Source: Aulostomus chinensis
Taxonomy: Eukaryota > Chordata > Actinopteri > Syngnathiformes > Aulostomidae
Direction: 5' to 3'
Assembly (NCBI GenBank): GCA_037954235.1
Contig: JBBMOA010000013.1
Coordinates: 18,301,001 to 18,365,000 of the forward strand
Length of the DNA stretch: 64,000 nt
The notes below the pieces were generated by a model. The model saw nothing but the letters and a program-made list of their open reading frames with translations, made no database searches and was not told the DNA's origin. Position numbers and translations under genes: made by a program. Shown here piece by piece: positions 56,201-64,000 of this stretch; the first letter of the stretch is position 1, and every line of letters starts with the position of its first letter.

Positions 56201-59200
56201 TCAAACTGTACCTTTCAACATTTTGACAGCAACAGTCTTGCAGGTTGAGAGCTTGTCGATTCCGAAGGCAGAGGCCTCCACCACTTTTCCAAAAGCTCCG
56301 TGGCCAAGAGTTTTGCCTGGTGAAGGAAGAAAATATTTAATTAGTGGCATTGTGGGATTCAGGTTTCCCTGTCAGTGGGGCTGTGAGCATTTAATTAAGC
56401 AACACACTGGGGTTCTGATCAACAGGCTGTTTTTAATAAGACATATTTGACTTGTTGTTGATCTTACTTGAAACTCTAGGTAAGTAACATACGTACGTTC
56501 AAGCAGCACAAATTGTGACACATTTCCCTTTCCTCAACGGGGCTGTGAGCTTTACAGTTCAAGGGTTTGTGAACCTTACCTGATGCACATCAACTGGACT
56601 AGAGGAGATGGGACATATCTAAGGAGCAATTGTTCTCCATAACAATATCAAAAAAGGGCATCATTTTTCACTTTTCTGTCTGGATCGCTGCCCCTGGCTA
56701 AATGCACTCTAATCCTCCAAATTTAGAGGTCCAGCGACAAACTAGAGTCAAAAGTTATTTTATGTGGTTCACACTTAAAATGTAAAATTCTCCATAATAG
56801 GATAACGAAGTACGTACCTAGTCGCAGGCGATCACGGGGAAACTCCCACTTGCTGCTGTCGTACTGGAGAAGGTCGTTCTGCTCCTCCAGGGGACACTCG
56901 TCAGGGTCAATGATGATAGATGGACCCATCTTAAAGTGCGCTGGCTGCTGCAGGGGTGAAAGGAAAATGTAGATTTCACCAGGGGTTTTTGACAATTGAC
57001 ACGCAAGAGTTTTAAGGTTCTGTTTAATTTCAAGTTCACACCAAGTTGTGTAAATGGTAAAATGACAAAATCTCTCTCTCTCTCTCTCTTTTTTTTTTTT
57101 AGCACTTTAACTTCTCTTTTGAGGACAGGTAATAAATATCAATATCACAATCAGGACATGTGGGAATCATAAACACTGGGTAAATTTATCCCTCCACCGG
57201 AACGTATTTCACAAGAGTCACTTTCATAAATTCACTGGCTGACATCAACTTAATGAAAAACAAAATACAAAGGACAATTTCATCTCAGCAAATTTGTTCT
57301 GCAACATTTGCAGAGTGATGTCTTACCTTCCTGAGCTTGCGGATGAAGAGGATGAGCATGAGCCAGAGGAACGTAGCTGCAGCTCCCGTGGACACCAGAA
57401 TTATTACCTCAATATTTGACTTCCCTTCATCTCCTGAAAAGAGAAGAGCATCCATTGATACCTTTCCTGGTCTCAAAAATGTTAATTTCGTTATGATCAG
57501 GGATAAGTGGACAATTATAATCACAAGAAAGTATTTAGTTACCAATTTGCAAATGTACAGAGTCTGGTGTTTGACTTAAGGTGCTGAAAACTTTTCTTTC
57601 ATGTTTTATATTTTTTTTAAACTTTTCTTTGAGAGAAATTTTACAAAAACAGCAAGTGGAAACACACTTTGGTGTTTGTGTCTGGTTTGTATGGGATATG
57701 CATTCCACACTTGTAGTGCTGTGTTTTCTTTCAAACTGTTTTTCCAATAATCCATGTTGACACTCTCAGCTCGTATACCTTGAATCTGCAGTTTCTTGTG
57801 GTTTTCTTCACTAAAAAGTGAAAGCAGAACGTGTGCACATATTTCTGCTTTGCGAAGATGATGGAATGTTCAATGACGTTCAATTGAAATTGAATTACAA
57901 CTGAATACAATATATTTATTGCCTACAGATGGACAATGTGGTCGCATGACTTCCCTTTCGAAATCGAAACATTTACATGTCAATGTGTAACTTAGTTTAT
58001 ACGTTGATGCAACGCACACAAACGGACAGATCTCCCCGGATAATCTCCTGAGTGTTTTCAGTCCCTTAGCTGTCAATGCAGCCAGGCTCATTGCAGTCAT
58101 TAGGGGACCTCTTAACACTTTGCAGAGGTCATGTCCTCAGTGTAAGGACCCTCAGTCAGAGCCTTGGTCGTAAAACTTAAGAAAGAATTCACTTGGCATT
58201 CCGGGCAGCCACAGATTTTCTGTCAGGGGAGACTTTTCTTACTGAAGTGAGACCAGAGCTGTTTGTAGTTGTGACAAGAAAACATTAGCGAAAGGACCGC
58301 TGAGTCGTTTTAACTGGACATGCTTTACACAATGAACTAATAATTAGTGTATTGGATGTGAGTGATATGCTGCCAGAATGACTGAAACCACTCCAGTTCA
58401 AACTGAACAGTGAGCTGGGTGGTTTGTCAAGGCACAGCAAGGAGCGACTTACCGATAACAGTGACGACAGCACTGGATTTCGCAAAACCATCAATGTTGC
58501 TTGCTACACACTCGTACAGACCCTCATCGTCTTTCTTCACCCTCTCGATGGTCAGGAGGCCGTCCTCTCTGAGGGTGATACCTGTGAGATACAAGTTCAC
58601 ATTGGAAGGTTTGAAATATTTGTACAGATGTAAGCTAGAGTTGCACACTATACAGGTGTGATGTCATTTCAAAATCGATTTCTAAACTGGCCTTCTGCAT
58701 TTAAAATACACAAAAAATGACCTCAGCTTCGTGAAAATATGAATTCAGTTTAAGACAGGATGCTTTCTGCATTCTGACACACGTAGGATATGGGTCTCCC
58801 ACTGGAAAACAGAGGAGATTCTGGCCTGGCTGGTGCCAAAGAGCCACCTGCTGATAATGTAGTTCTACACAGCTAACTATGTTTTCTTCCTCTTACACAA
58901 CACAGTGAAGATGTTCATCAGTTACCTGGGCCTTCTTTTACTGGAACACCATTTTTGTACCATGTGATGTCTGGACGGGGAACTCCCACAGCAGAGCATG
59001 GCAGCATCAGGGTGCTGCTACTGTTGACATTCTGATTAGTCAGATTTTGACTCAGCCAGGGGCGTTTTCTCACTGCATAGACCAAAGAATACAAAGAGGT
59101 TTCTTCTATTACTGCTGAGACAGGGTTTTTTTTTTCCCCAGTGGTGCAAACCTGCAGAGACATGCCAATATGAGCACAATCTCTAGAGGGGGATTAGTGT

Positions 59201-62200
59201 GACTAATCAGCTAATCATCTGATGATAGAGACCACTTACTTACCCCGTATATTAACTGTAGCCATCTTGAGTTCAACTTTATTGTTGAGTTTATATGCCA
59301 GGCACTTGTAACCCGCGATGCTGTTTCTGGACACATTATGAGCATGGAGGGATAGAGAAATCGAGTAGTTGGTGATCTGAAGACTGGATACATTCGTAGT
59401 GATTGTTTGATTCCTGGCATCCAGCCACTGCAGGTCTGTGTAGAGGTAGCGACAGGCCCGACAGGACAGAGTGATGTCAAACCCCTCAATGGCAGACTGA
59501 GGTGAGATGTCAATGGCCTCTGGGTGATCTACAGTGACAAGCAGAAAAAAGTATATGACGACTGGTGTCATCAACTGAATATGACTCTGCACTCATCTGT
59601 TTTTAAATCTAAAAATGGAGACACGTATCCTCTTGAACACAGATCCTATTTTTCTACAATCGTTTTGGACACAAAGCTGCTCGTCGCAAGCCCAGGAATG
59701 TCAAATTTGCAGTTATTTCCTGTTTCATCACTGTTAATTGGAAGCATGTTGCTGGTGGACAGCATTGCTGATGGCGCTCCTGCAGTCATCCAATTGGAGT
59801 GAAGCTGAGTCAGGGCCCCAGGGGAGCCAGACTGTGCTTGTTTATTCAGATCGCTGGAAAGCATTCTGTGTTCCGTAAGAGAAGACAGCTGTTATTACAA
59901 TTCTGTCCTCTTTTTAAGCAGCATTCCATCATCCTACGTCTTGCCCACCTCTGGAAGCGCGTAAGATTCCTCTCCCACCATGAGAGCCTAATTTTTGGAA
60001 CTCGACATTGCTTTGATCAATTTATATCTTCCCCTACTTCCATCCATCTCCAAAAGTAATCATTCACCCCTTGATTTTTCAGATGTGAATCGAATAACCT
60101 TTAAAGGAATGTGATTGAACTCTGCTTATGTGAAGTGACATTACATAACTATGTCAATGGATATTTAATTTGGGAGCATTTGGAAATTCTCAGATGCACA
60201 TAAAAAAAAAGTCAATTCTCATACCAGAAGGCTCGCAATGAAAGAGGGATGACCTGCTGGCACTGGAAGGAATGCAGTTATTCATAGCTGTTTTTAAACG
60301 TGTGCCGTTATAGCACTCCATATGGCTCAGGACATGTTTGCCTCTCTTCCGCCCTGAAGCCGTTCAGCGACAGGGGAGCATGGTTTCAATTAATGCCCCC
60401 TTCTGGTCTCTTTATTGCACAATACAATCTGCACATTCCTTCCTCGGTCTTGCAATTCATTACAGTGTGTACTGTATGTGAAGATCATTTTAAAGAATTC
60501 AGAGCACAGTATAGAATGTTTCTGCACACAATCTCCAGCCCTGTGGTTACATTTGAAATGCTTATATTTTCCTTTCATGTTGTATTCACTTACCGTCAAC
60601 GTAAAACGGCACAGTCATTGTGCTGATGCCTTCCTTATTCTGGGCCACGCAGGAGAACCTTCCCGACATGTTTGCTTCTCTTATCACCAGAGTGCTCACA
60701 GTCTAAATGGGATCAATATGGTGATTATTAAAGATTATTCAAAGCAGAACATGGCATGTTGACACTTTTTAAATATTATCGTACTGATCATCACTGGGAC
60801 TTGAAGCCTGGTTTATTCCTGGGGTTTCTATCACCATCAGTTTACAGGCGAGCAAGTAAGAGGTCTGGACCAAACCTGGTCTGTTTTATACTCTCCAGTA
60901 CTTCACATTAATGAAAGGATACATCTGGAGTTTTAAAACCTACTCAGTCTCCTTCAGACCAGCGCTGCAGATTTAGAGCACACATTCTAGGTGATTTCCT
61001 GGATAGTGTCGCTAATGCCTCACTCAGTGTTGCCATCAAACCAGATTTTAATGGTTTAAATAGACAATGTGACAAGTGAAACTTGTGACAAGGCCAGACT
61101 GCATGACATTGTGTTTTTCTTCCATTGTGAGATCTGAATTTTAGGGGCAGCCACATCAAAGTGATTGGGTGTGTGTTCGCCTAAAACTTCCTGGGCTTGT
61201 AGGAGCTATTGTGTTGAATCTCAGAGAAACAGCTGTAGCCGTGAAACAATCACGGCATCCCTGCAGTTTGACTGCACACCAGAGTAAAAGAATAGACGAC
61301 GTTAAAAGGCTACATCATATTGCCCACATTTACCCAAACACAGTGGAGTGGCCTTATTGTATTATGTTACAGCTATTAGTCACTATGATGTAACCCAAGC
61401 TAAAACAATCATTTAAATGACTGCTCAGTCTCTGAGAGGTGACCTGACCAGACGCACAGTGACCTCTGTGCCAATGTCTAGCCCCTGTCTTTTCCCTTAT
61501 GTTTCTTTCTACTGGGCCTTCTGGGGAGCAACGCGTACGCCTGGCCTCCACTATGTTCTTATTCATGGGCCTACAGGATTTATGTGGGGTGACAGAGAGG
61601 AATTCACCTCCAACAAATCCCTCTTCTACTGCTGCTTGTTATCATTGACCCTTAGTCCTGACCCTCATAAAGCAACAGCGTTTGGCCACAAGTACTTGTA
61701 AATAAGTGGTGCCTCCCTATTTATGACAGACATGTATTCGAACTGATTCACTGTGAAAATGACACAATTTACAATTACATGGGGAAAAATGGATGGATTC
61801 TGAATTTTTTCTTCATACCAAGAAAGTGCCAGGGTCAATAAATCTTCCTTGTTATGTTTTGGGAACACTTGTTAAAACGATGGGCAACGATTGTTTTATA
61901 CTTGTACGCCAGCAAATTTGTGCACACATTTTTAGATCTCAGATGATGAATATGACTTTCAAGCCTTTATCATGCAAAGTCTGACATCTGACTCTGCTGC
62001 TTAGGTTATGTTTTGTTTTTTTCATTCATTCCTCATGTTTCCTGTCTTTTGCTTTTATTTTGGTTCCCACCTGCTGTCTCATTTCGGATCCCCCGCTTCC
62101 TGCTCTCCTATGTGATTACCTGGCCCTGCAGTATTACGCTGCATCAGTCTCGTTGTCCTCCCTCCTCAGTGTATTTAAGATGTGTCTTTACGTCTGTGTC

Positions 62201-63830
62201 GCTTCGTCTTTGTCCAGCAGTTTTTTCCTGCTGATTCGGTACTGTTCCCTGTCCTGATGGGTTATCTATGTACCAACCCAGGACCGCATAAAGTCTGAGA
62301 TTTTAAAACCTTTGTCTAGGAGTCAGCAGATGAGTCCTCCAGCATCACTCCTTTACGATATTGTAAGCAAAAAAATGAAATTATTCTGAAATGAATACAA
62401 CTTGAGTTGGTGACCACGAGACAATAAATCTTCTTAGATTTATTTAAAGTTTAAATGAATTTAATACTATGCCAATGAATTTATGCCTAATCTGACCCAG
62501 CCTGCTGTAAGGGGTTCCTTCACCCTAATCTTATAGACCAACTCCAACAAGGCAGTTGAGGCCTGCTCTTAATTATGTGTGGGGTCAACAATCTTACTAA
62601 CAGAATCCCACAGGACGCGCGTGGTGTTGTCTACAGTTTCCTCATCGTGTAGGACTTTTTTTATATGGACAAAATGTGTTTGATTTTTACTGAGAAAAAC
62701 AGATGGAATTGCAACAGTGATTAAAATACAGATGCTCTTGTATAGGTTGAACACACTCATATTTTATTTGTGAGACAATTAAATCTGGTTCATGGCGTGG
62801 CAGTGACAGCTTATATCTATCGCCTTTGATGCAGGATCCAACTTTGCTTCTATAATTACACATACAATATGTGCTTACATAACAAAATCCCAATTCCAGT
62901 CCTACAGTGGCTCATGTGAGTTCTGGTTTTGGGGTTTATTAGGTTACAGAATAAACTTATCACAAGTTGTTTTAGGTTCTTGACCATGCAGCTTTTACAC
63001 TTGCCATATAGTTTAACTTTGAGTGTCTCAACAGCTGAGAAGGCTAATGTTAAAATCAGAGATGGCCCAGGGTGATGTTACAGCAACTTCATTTACACAC
63101 CTGCCTCATACTGAAGAAACTGTGAAACGGAAGCAGCATTTCACTCCAGCCAGGGAAATGAACTGTGTAACGGGTCCAGCACTTTAGAAATGTGGGCCTC
63201 AAGGGGCAGAAACGTCTCTTGCACAAGAGGAAAACCAGTGCACTTGAGTTGGTATGTTAGTTTGTAAATTCATGTTGCAAAGAAGCAGCTTCCTTTTCAG
63301 GTTTAGTGTAATGTCCCTCATATTTTCCTGGCTAATTATTTAAACTATAAATCGTGTCTTACCGAGTCCAGGTACGAAAAATGAACTGTTTTTCGAACTG
63401 CATGGCTGTGGGCCTTTTCATGGGATTTGGTCACAGTTACATAAGTCCAAACTAATGCAGACAAGTACTACTGCACTGCCAATAGCAGAAAACTTGCAGG
63501 CATTTATAGGTCTCAGATGTTGCATATGATTTTCAAGCCCTGATTTCCACTTGAATCCAACCTTCCTATTGGCTTTTCATCAGATCTCTAGGTCCACTTC
63601 TCATAATCCTGCTGTTGGGTCGGTCACTGCTATACCCCAACACATTTCATTGTGAACAAGACATGCTACAAATGCATACCTTTAAAACACATGGAAACCT
63701 GAAGCACTGGTTTCGACCGCTTACCTTGTTTTTTCCTTTAACCAGTTCAGGCTTGACGTTTATGGTCCAGTTGTGTGAATTTCCCTTGTCAGCAACGATG
63801 ACCTTAAATGTCTCCACGTCCACAATGCAA
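37216..63830 (-). CDS. kdrl: VEGF receptor tyrosine kinase, Kdr-like (3' part: Ig5 to stop, 20 exons)
   Basis: Endothelial plasma-membrane receptor for VEGF ligands. Twenty minus-strand exons: 63830-63725, 60702-60594, 59528-59244, 59072-58926, 58581-58453, 57433-57327, 56947-56818, 56316-56212, 54589-54476, 54333-54245, 54154-54001, 53358-53261, 52818-52696, 52464-52353, 49313-49214, 46838-46733, 45137-45013, 43140-43062, 40742-40639, 37399-37216. All phases agree, giving 834 residues plus TAA. Order: end of Ig5, Ig6, Ig7, transmembrane helix, kinase lobe 1, kinase insert, kinase lobe 2, tail. Catalytic features are intact: GHGAFG loop, VAVK lysine, HRDLAARN, DFG, and activation-loop YKDPDY. 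The tail mixes FLT1-like (HYIPIN; PDYNSVVRYSTPPV) and KDR-like (SDSGMGL) motifs. The neighbours chic1 and cdx4 favour the fourth VEGFR class (kdrl) over kdr or flt1. The signal peptide and Ig1-4 lie beyond 64000. Confidence 0.9.
38820..38960 (+). repeat. Fragment of a dispersed teleost repeat (probable)
   Basis: Wording of the type AAATTTCATCAAATCTGGTGGAGGGG then GCCAAGGAAGAACCC is recurrent in fish genomes. Recognised from general knowledge only, since there is no second copy in the window; family not named. Confidence 0.5.
39755..39880 (+). repeat. Fragment of a dispersed teleost repeat, 3' part (probable)
   Basis: The ending, AAAGCTCCTTGAGGCAAGC followed by TTTATGAATAAAATTCACTGG, has the same general form as the 3' end of the repeats at 28400-28769 and 51591-51956, but is diverged. 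Probably an older related element. Confidence 0.45.
40480..40605. repeat. Two short (GT)n runs
   Basis: GT runs at about 40483-40502 and 40568-40604, within the kdrl intron just past the splice donor of the SDSGMGL exon. Confidence 0.85.
40743..43061 (-). other. kdrl intron between tail exons 2 and 3
   Basis: About 2.3 kb, holding a long GT microsatellite (41183-41258). No other element is recognised; open frames such as 41654-41926 have no exon-like borders. Confidence 0.7.
41183..41258. repeat. (GT)n microsatellite
   Basis: About 76 bases of GT repeat with one TTT interruption near the left end. Confidence 0.96.
43141..45012 (-). other. kdrl intron between tail exons 1 and 2, with a probable repeat fragment
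   Basis: About 1.9 kb. The stretch 44620-44930 contains phrases such as GTCAGGGGATCCCCAAAAGTC and GAGGTTCACAAAGTG, reminiscent of a dispersed fish repeat. GTCAGGGGATC occurs twice within it. The rest is unassigned. Confidence 0.5.
45138..46732 (-). other. kdrl intron before the first tail exon
   Basis: About 1.6 kb. It contains a poly-T run at 46337-46359 and a poly-C run near 46439-46445; nothing else is recognised. Confidence 0.65.
46839..49213 (-). other. kdrl intron within kinase lobe 2
   Basis: About 2.4 kb, no exon or repeat family recognised. The exon to its right ends GAAAT|GTGAGA and the exon to its left starts with A, so the split codon ATA joins E-I-Y-Q. Confidence 0.7.
49314..52352 (-). 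other. Longest kinase-region intron of kdrl, carrying a dispersed repeat
   Basis: About 3 kb. The inverted copy of the 370-bp repeat lies at 51591-51956. A short piece at 52105-52160 (CATCCATTCATTTTCTATACCGCTTACCC) resembles the tail of the second SINE-like family. The remainder is unassigned. Confidence 0.7.
51591..51956 (-). mobile_element. Dispersed repeat of about 370 bp, inverted copy
   Basis: Reverse complement of the element at 28400-28769, with few differences over the whole length. It starts TCAGGTCAATTTTATTTGTGG and ends GGGGACGTGAGCAGG on the plus strand. It is inserted in a kdrl intron, so its own sense direction is the same as kdrl. Confidence 0.88.
53359..54000 (-). other. kdrl intron after the kinase insert exon, G-rich
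   Basis: About 0.64 kb. Beginning about 15 bases past the donor of exon 54154-54001 the plus strand is G-rich (53929-53990, several runs of four to seven G), so the kdrl transcript there is C-rich. Confidence 0.7.
54590..56211 (-). other. kdrl intron in kinase lobe 1
   Basis: About 1.6 kb. No exon or repeat family is recognised on either strand. Confidence 0.7.
57327..57433 (-). other. kdrl: kdrl transmembrane exon
   Basis: One exon encoding a DEGKSNIEVI leader and a hydrophobic helix of about 22 residues (IILVSTGAAATFLWLMLI then LFI), ending in the basic stop-transfer RKLRK. It marks the boundary between the extracellular and cytoplasmic parts. Confidence 0.92.
57434..58452 (-). other. kdrl intron between the Ig7 and transmembrane exons
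   Basis: About 1 kb. No recognisable element. Confidence 0.7.
59529..60593 (-). other. kdrl intron between the Ig5 and Ig6 exons
   Basis: About 1.1 kb. No recognisable element. Confidence 0.7.
60703..63724 (-). other. kdrl intron within Ig5
   Basis: About 3 kb, the largest gap between kdrl exons at this end of the window. I see no exon-like segment or repeat family; it may hold regulatory sequence but nothing shows this directly. Confidence 0.6.
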
Positions 63831-64000
63831 CTACAGGAGAGAGAAAATGTAAGAAAATGTGTCCTAATATTTCCAGGGCACAAACAAATACTGACGTCTA
63901 GGACCTCTTATTTTGTTTATTTGGAATGTGTGAATCGTGTTTCTAATCTAACTCTAATGGCACAAATATTGATAGATTTGAAAGACCATTATGGCTGATC

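Larger units (their letters stand above)
46733..56947 (-). other. kdrl: kdrl split tyrosine kinase domain
   Basis: Ten exons. The juxtamembrane exon 56947-56818 carries YDSSKWEFPRDRLRLG. The glycine loop and the ATP-binding lysine are in 56316-56212, the helix C glutamate (ALMSELKIL) in 54589-54476, and the hinge (VEFCKYGNLSNYL) in 54333-54245. The acidic kinase insert is 54154-54001 (SSASSGFIEDKS, then EEEEE). Lobe 2 includes HRDLAARN and DFGLARD in 52818-52696, WMAPEAIF and SDVWSFG in 52464-52353, and TMLDCW in 46838-46733. All residues needed for catalysis are visible, so the receptor should be an active kinase. Confidence 0.9.
58453..63830 (-). other. kdrl: kdrl extracellular region in the window: end of Ig5, Ig6, Ig7
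   Basis: Five exons. The first two (63830-63725, 60702-60594) complete Ig5: the first ends VKGKNK and the second has the Ig cysteine in RFSCVAQNKEG. Exon 59528-59244 is one whole Ig6 domain with paired cysteines in TLSCRAC and GYKCLAY and several N-glycosylation sequons (NQT, NVS). Ig7 is split over 59072-58926 (LPCSAVGVP) and 58581-58453 (YECVASN). The domains nearest the membrane in VEGF receptors support receptor-receptor contact rather than ligand binding. Confidence 0.88.

Noticed and set aside
37216..63830. The receptor being PDGFR, KIT or FLT3 (class III)
   Set aside because: The protein has Ig6 and Ig7 domains, the SIIIDPDECPLEEQ juxtamembrane pattern and a VEGFR-type kinase insert and tail, all specific to class V receptors.
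1..64000. A CRISPR array, prophage, operon or intact transposon
   Set aside because: No regularly spaced direct repeats, no phage-like gene blocks and no transposase or reverse transcriptase frame were seen; the spliced genes are eukaryotic.

Overview
The window is vertebrate nuclear DNA, almost certainly from a teleost fish and probably a compact percomorph-like genome. Genes are split into small exons with GT..AG introns. CA/GT microsatellites are abundant, and there are tRNA-derived SINEs and other short repeats of types common in teleosts. The gene set lnx - chic1 - cdx4 - kdrl includes a fourth VEGF receptor class that eutherian mammals lack. There is no bacterial or phage content, and I see no CRISPR array and no intact transposase or reverse transcriptase.

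Layout. 1-2.8 kb: possible 3' exons of an unidentified minus-strand gene (low confidence), then spacer. 3.7-13.8 kb, plus strand: a complete LNX2-class E3 ligase gene (RING, Numb-binding NPAY motif, four PDZ domains; nine coding exons, 710 aa). 15.0-20.45 kb, minus strand: chic1 (six coding exons, 174 aa), convergent with lnx. 21.7-24.7 kb, minus strand: the caudal-type ParaHox gene cdx4 (three exons, 271 aa). 25-37 kb: a roughly 12 kb gene-poor interval with several interspersed repeats and microsatellites. 37.2-63.8 kb, minus strand: the last 20 coding exons of a VEGF receptor tyrosine kinase, best called kdrl. It runs from the middle of Ig domain 5 through the transmembrane helix, split kinase domain and C-terminal tail; its 5' exons lie beyond the right edge.

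The neighbourhood matters more than any single protein. It is one of the paralogous LNX/CHIC/ParaHox/receptor-kinase blocks of vertebrates; the human relatives are LNX1-CHIC2-GSX2-PDGFRA-KIT-KDR on 4q12 and LNX2...GSX1-PDX1-CDX2-FLT3-FLT1 on 13q12. CHIC1 and CDX4 mark it as the counterpart of human Xq13. In that region the LNX gene (Lnx3 of the X-inactivation literature) became the non-coding gene XIST in eutherians, and the VEGF receptor was lost. The window therefore appears to hold the protein-coding relatives of a region later rebuilt as the X-inactivation centre. The genes are not an operon; cdx4 (posterior patterning, blood progenitors) and kdrl (endothelium) are developmental regulators lying in tandem. 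Exon limits were read by eye from splice sites, reading frame and family similarity. I found no clearly new molecular system.
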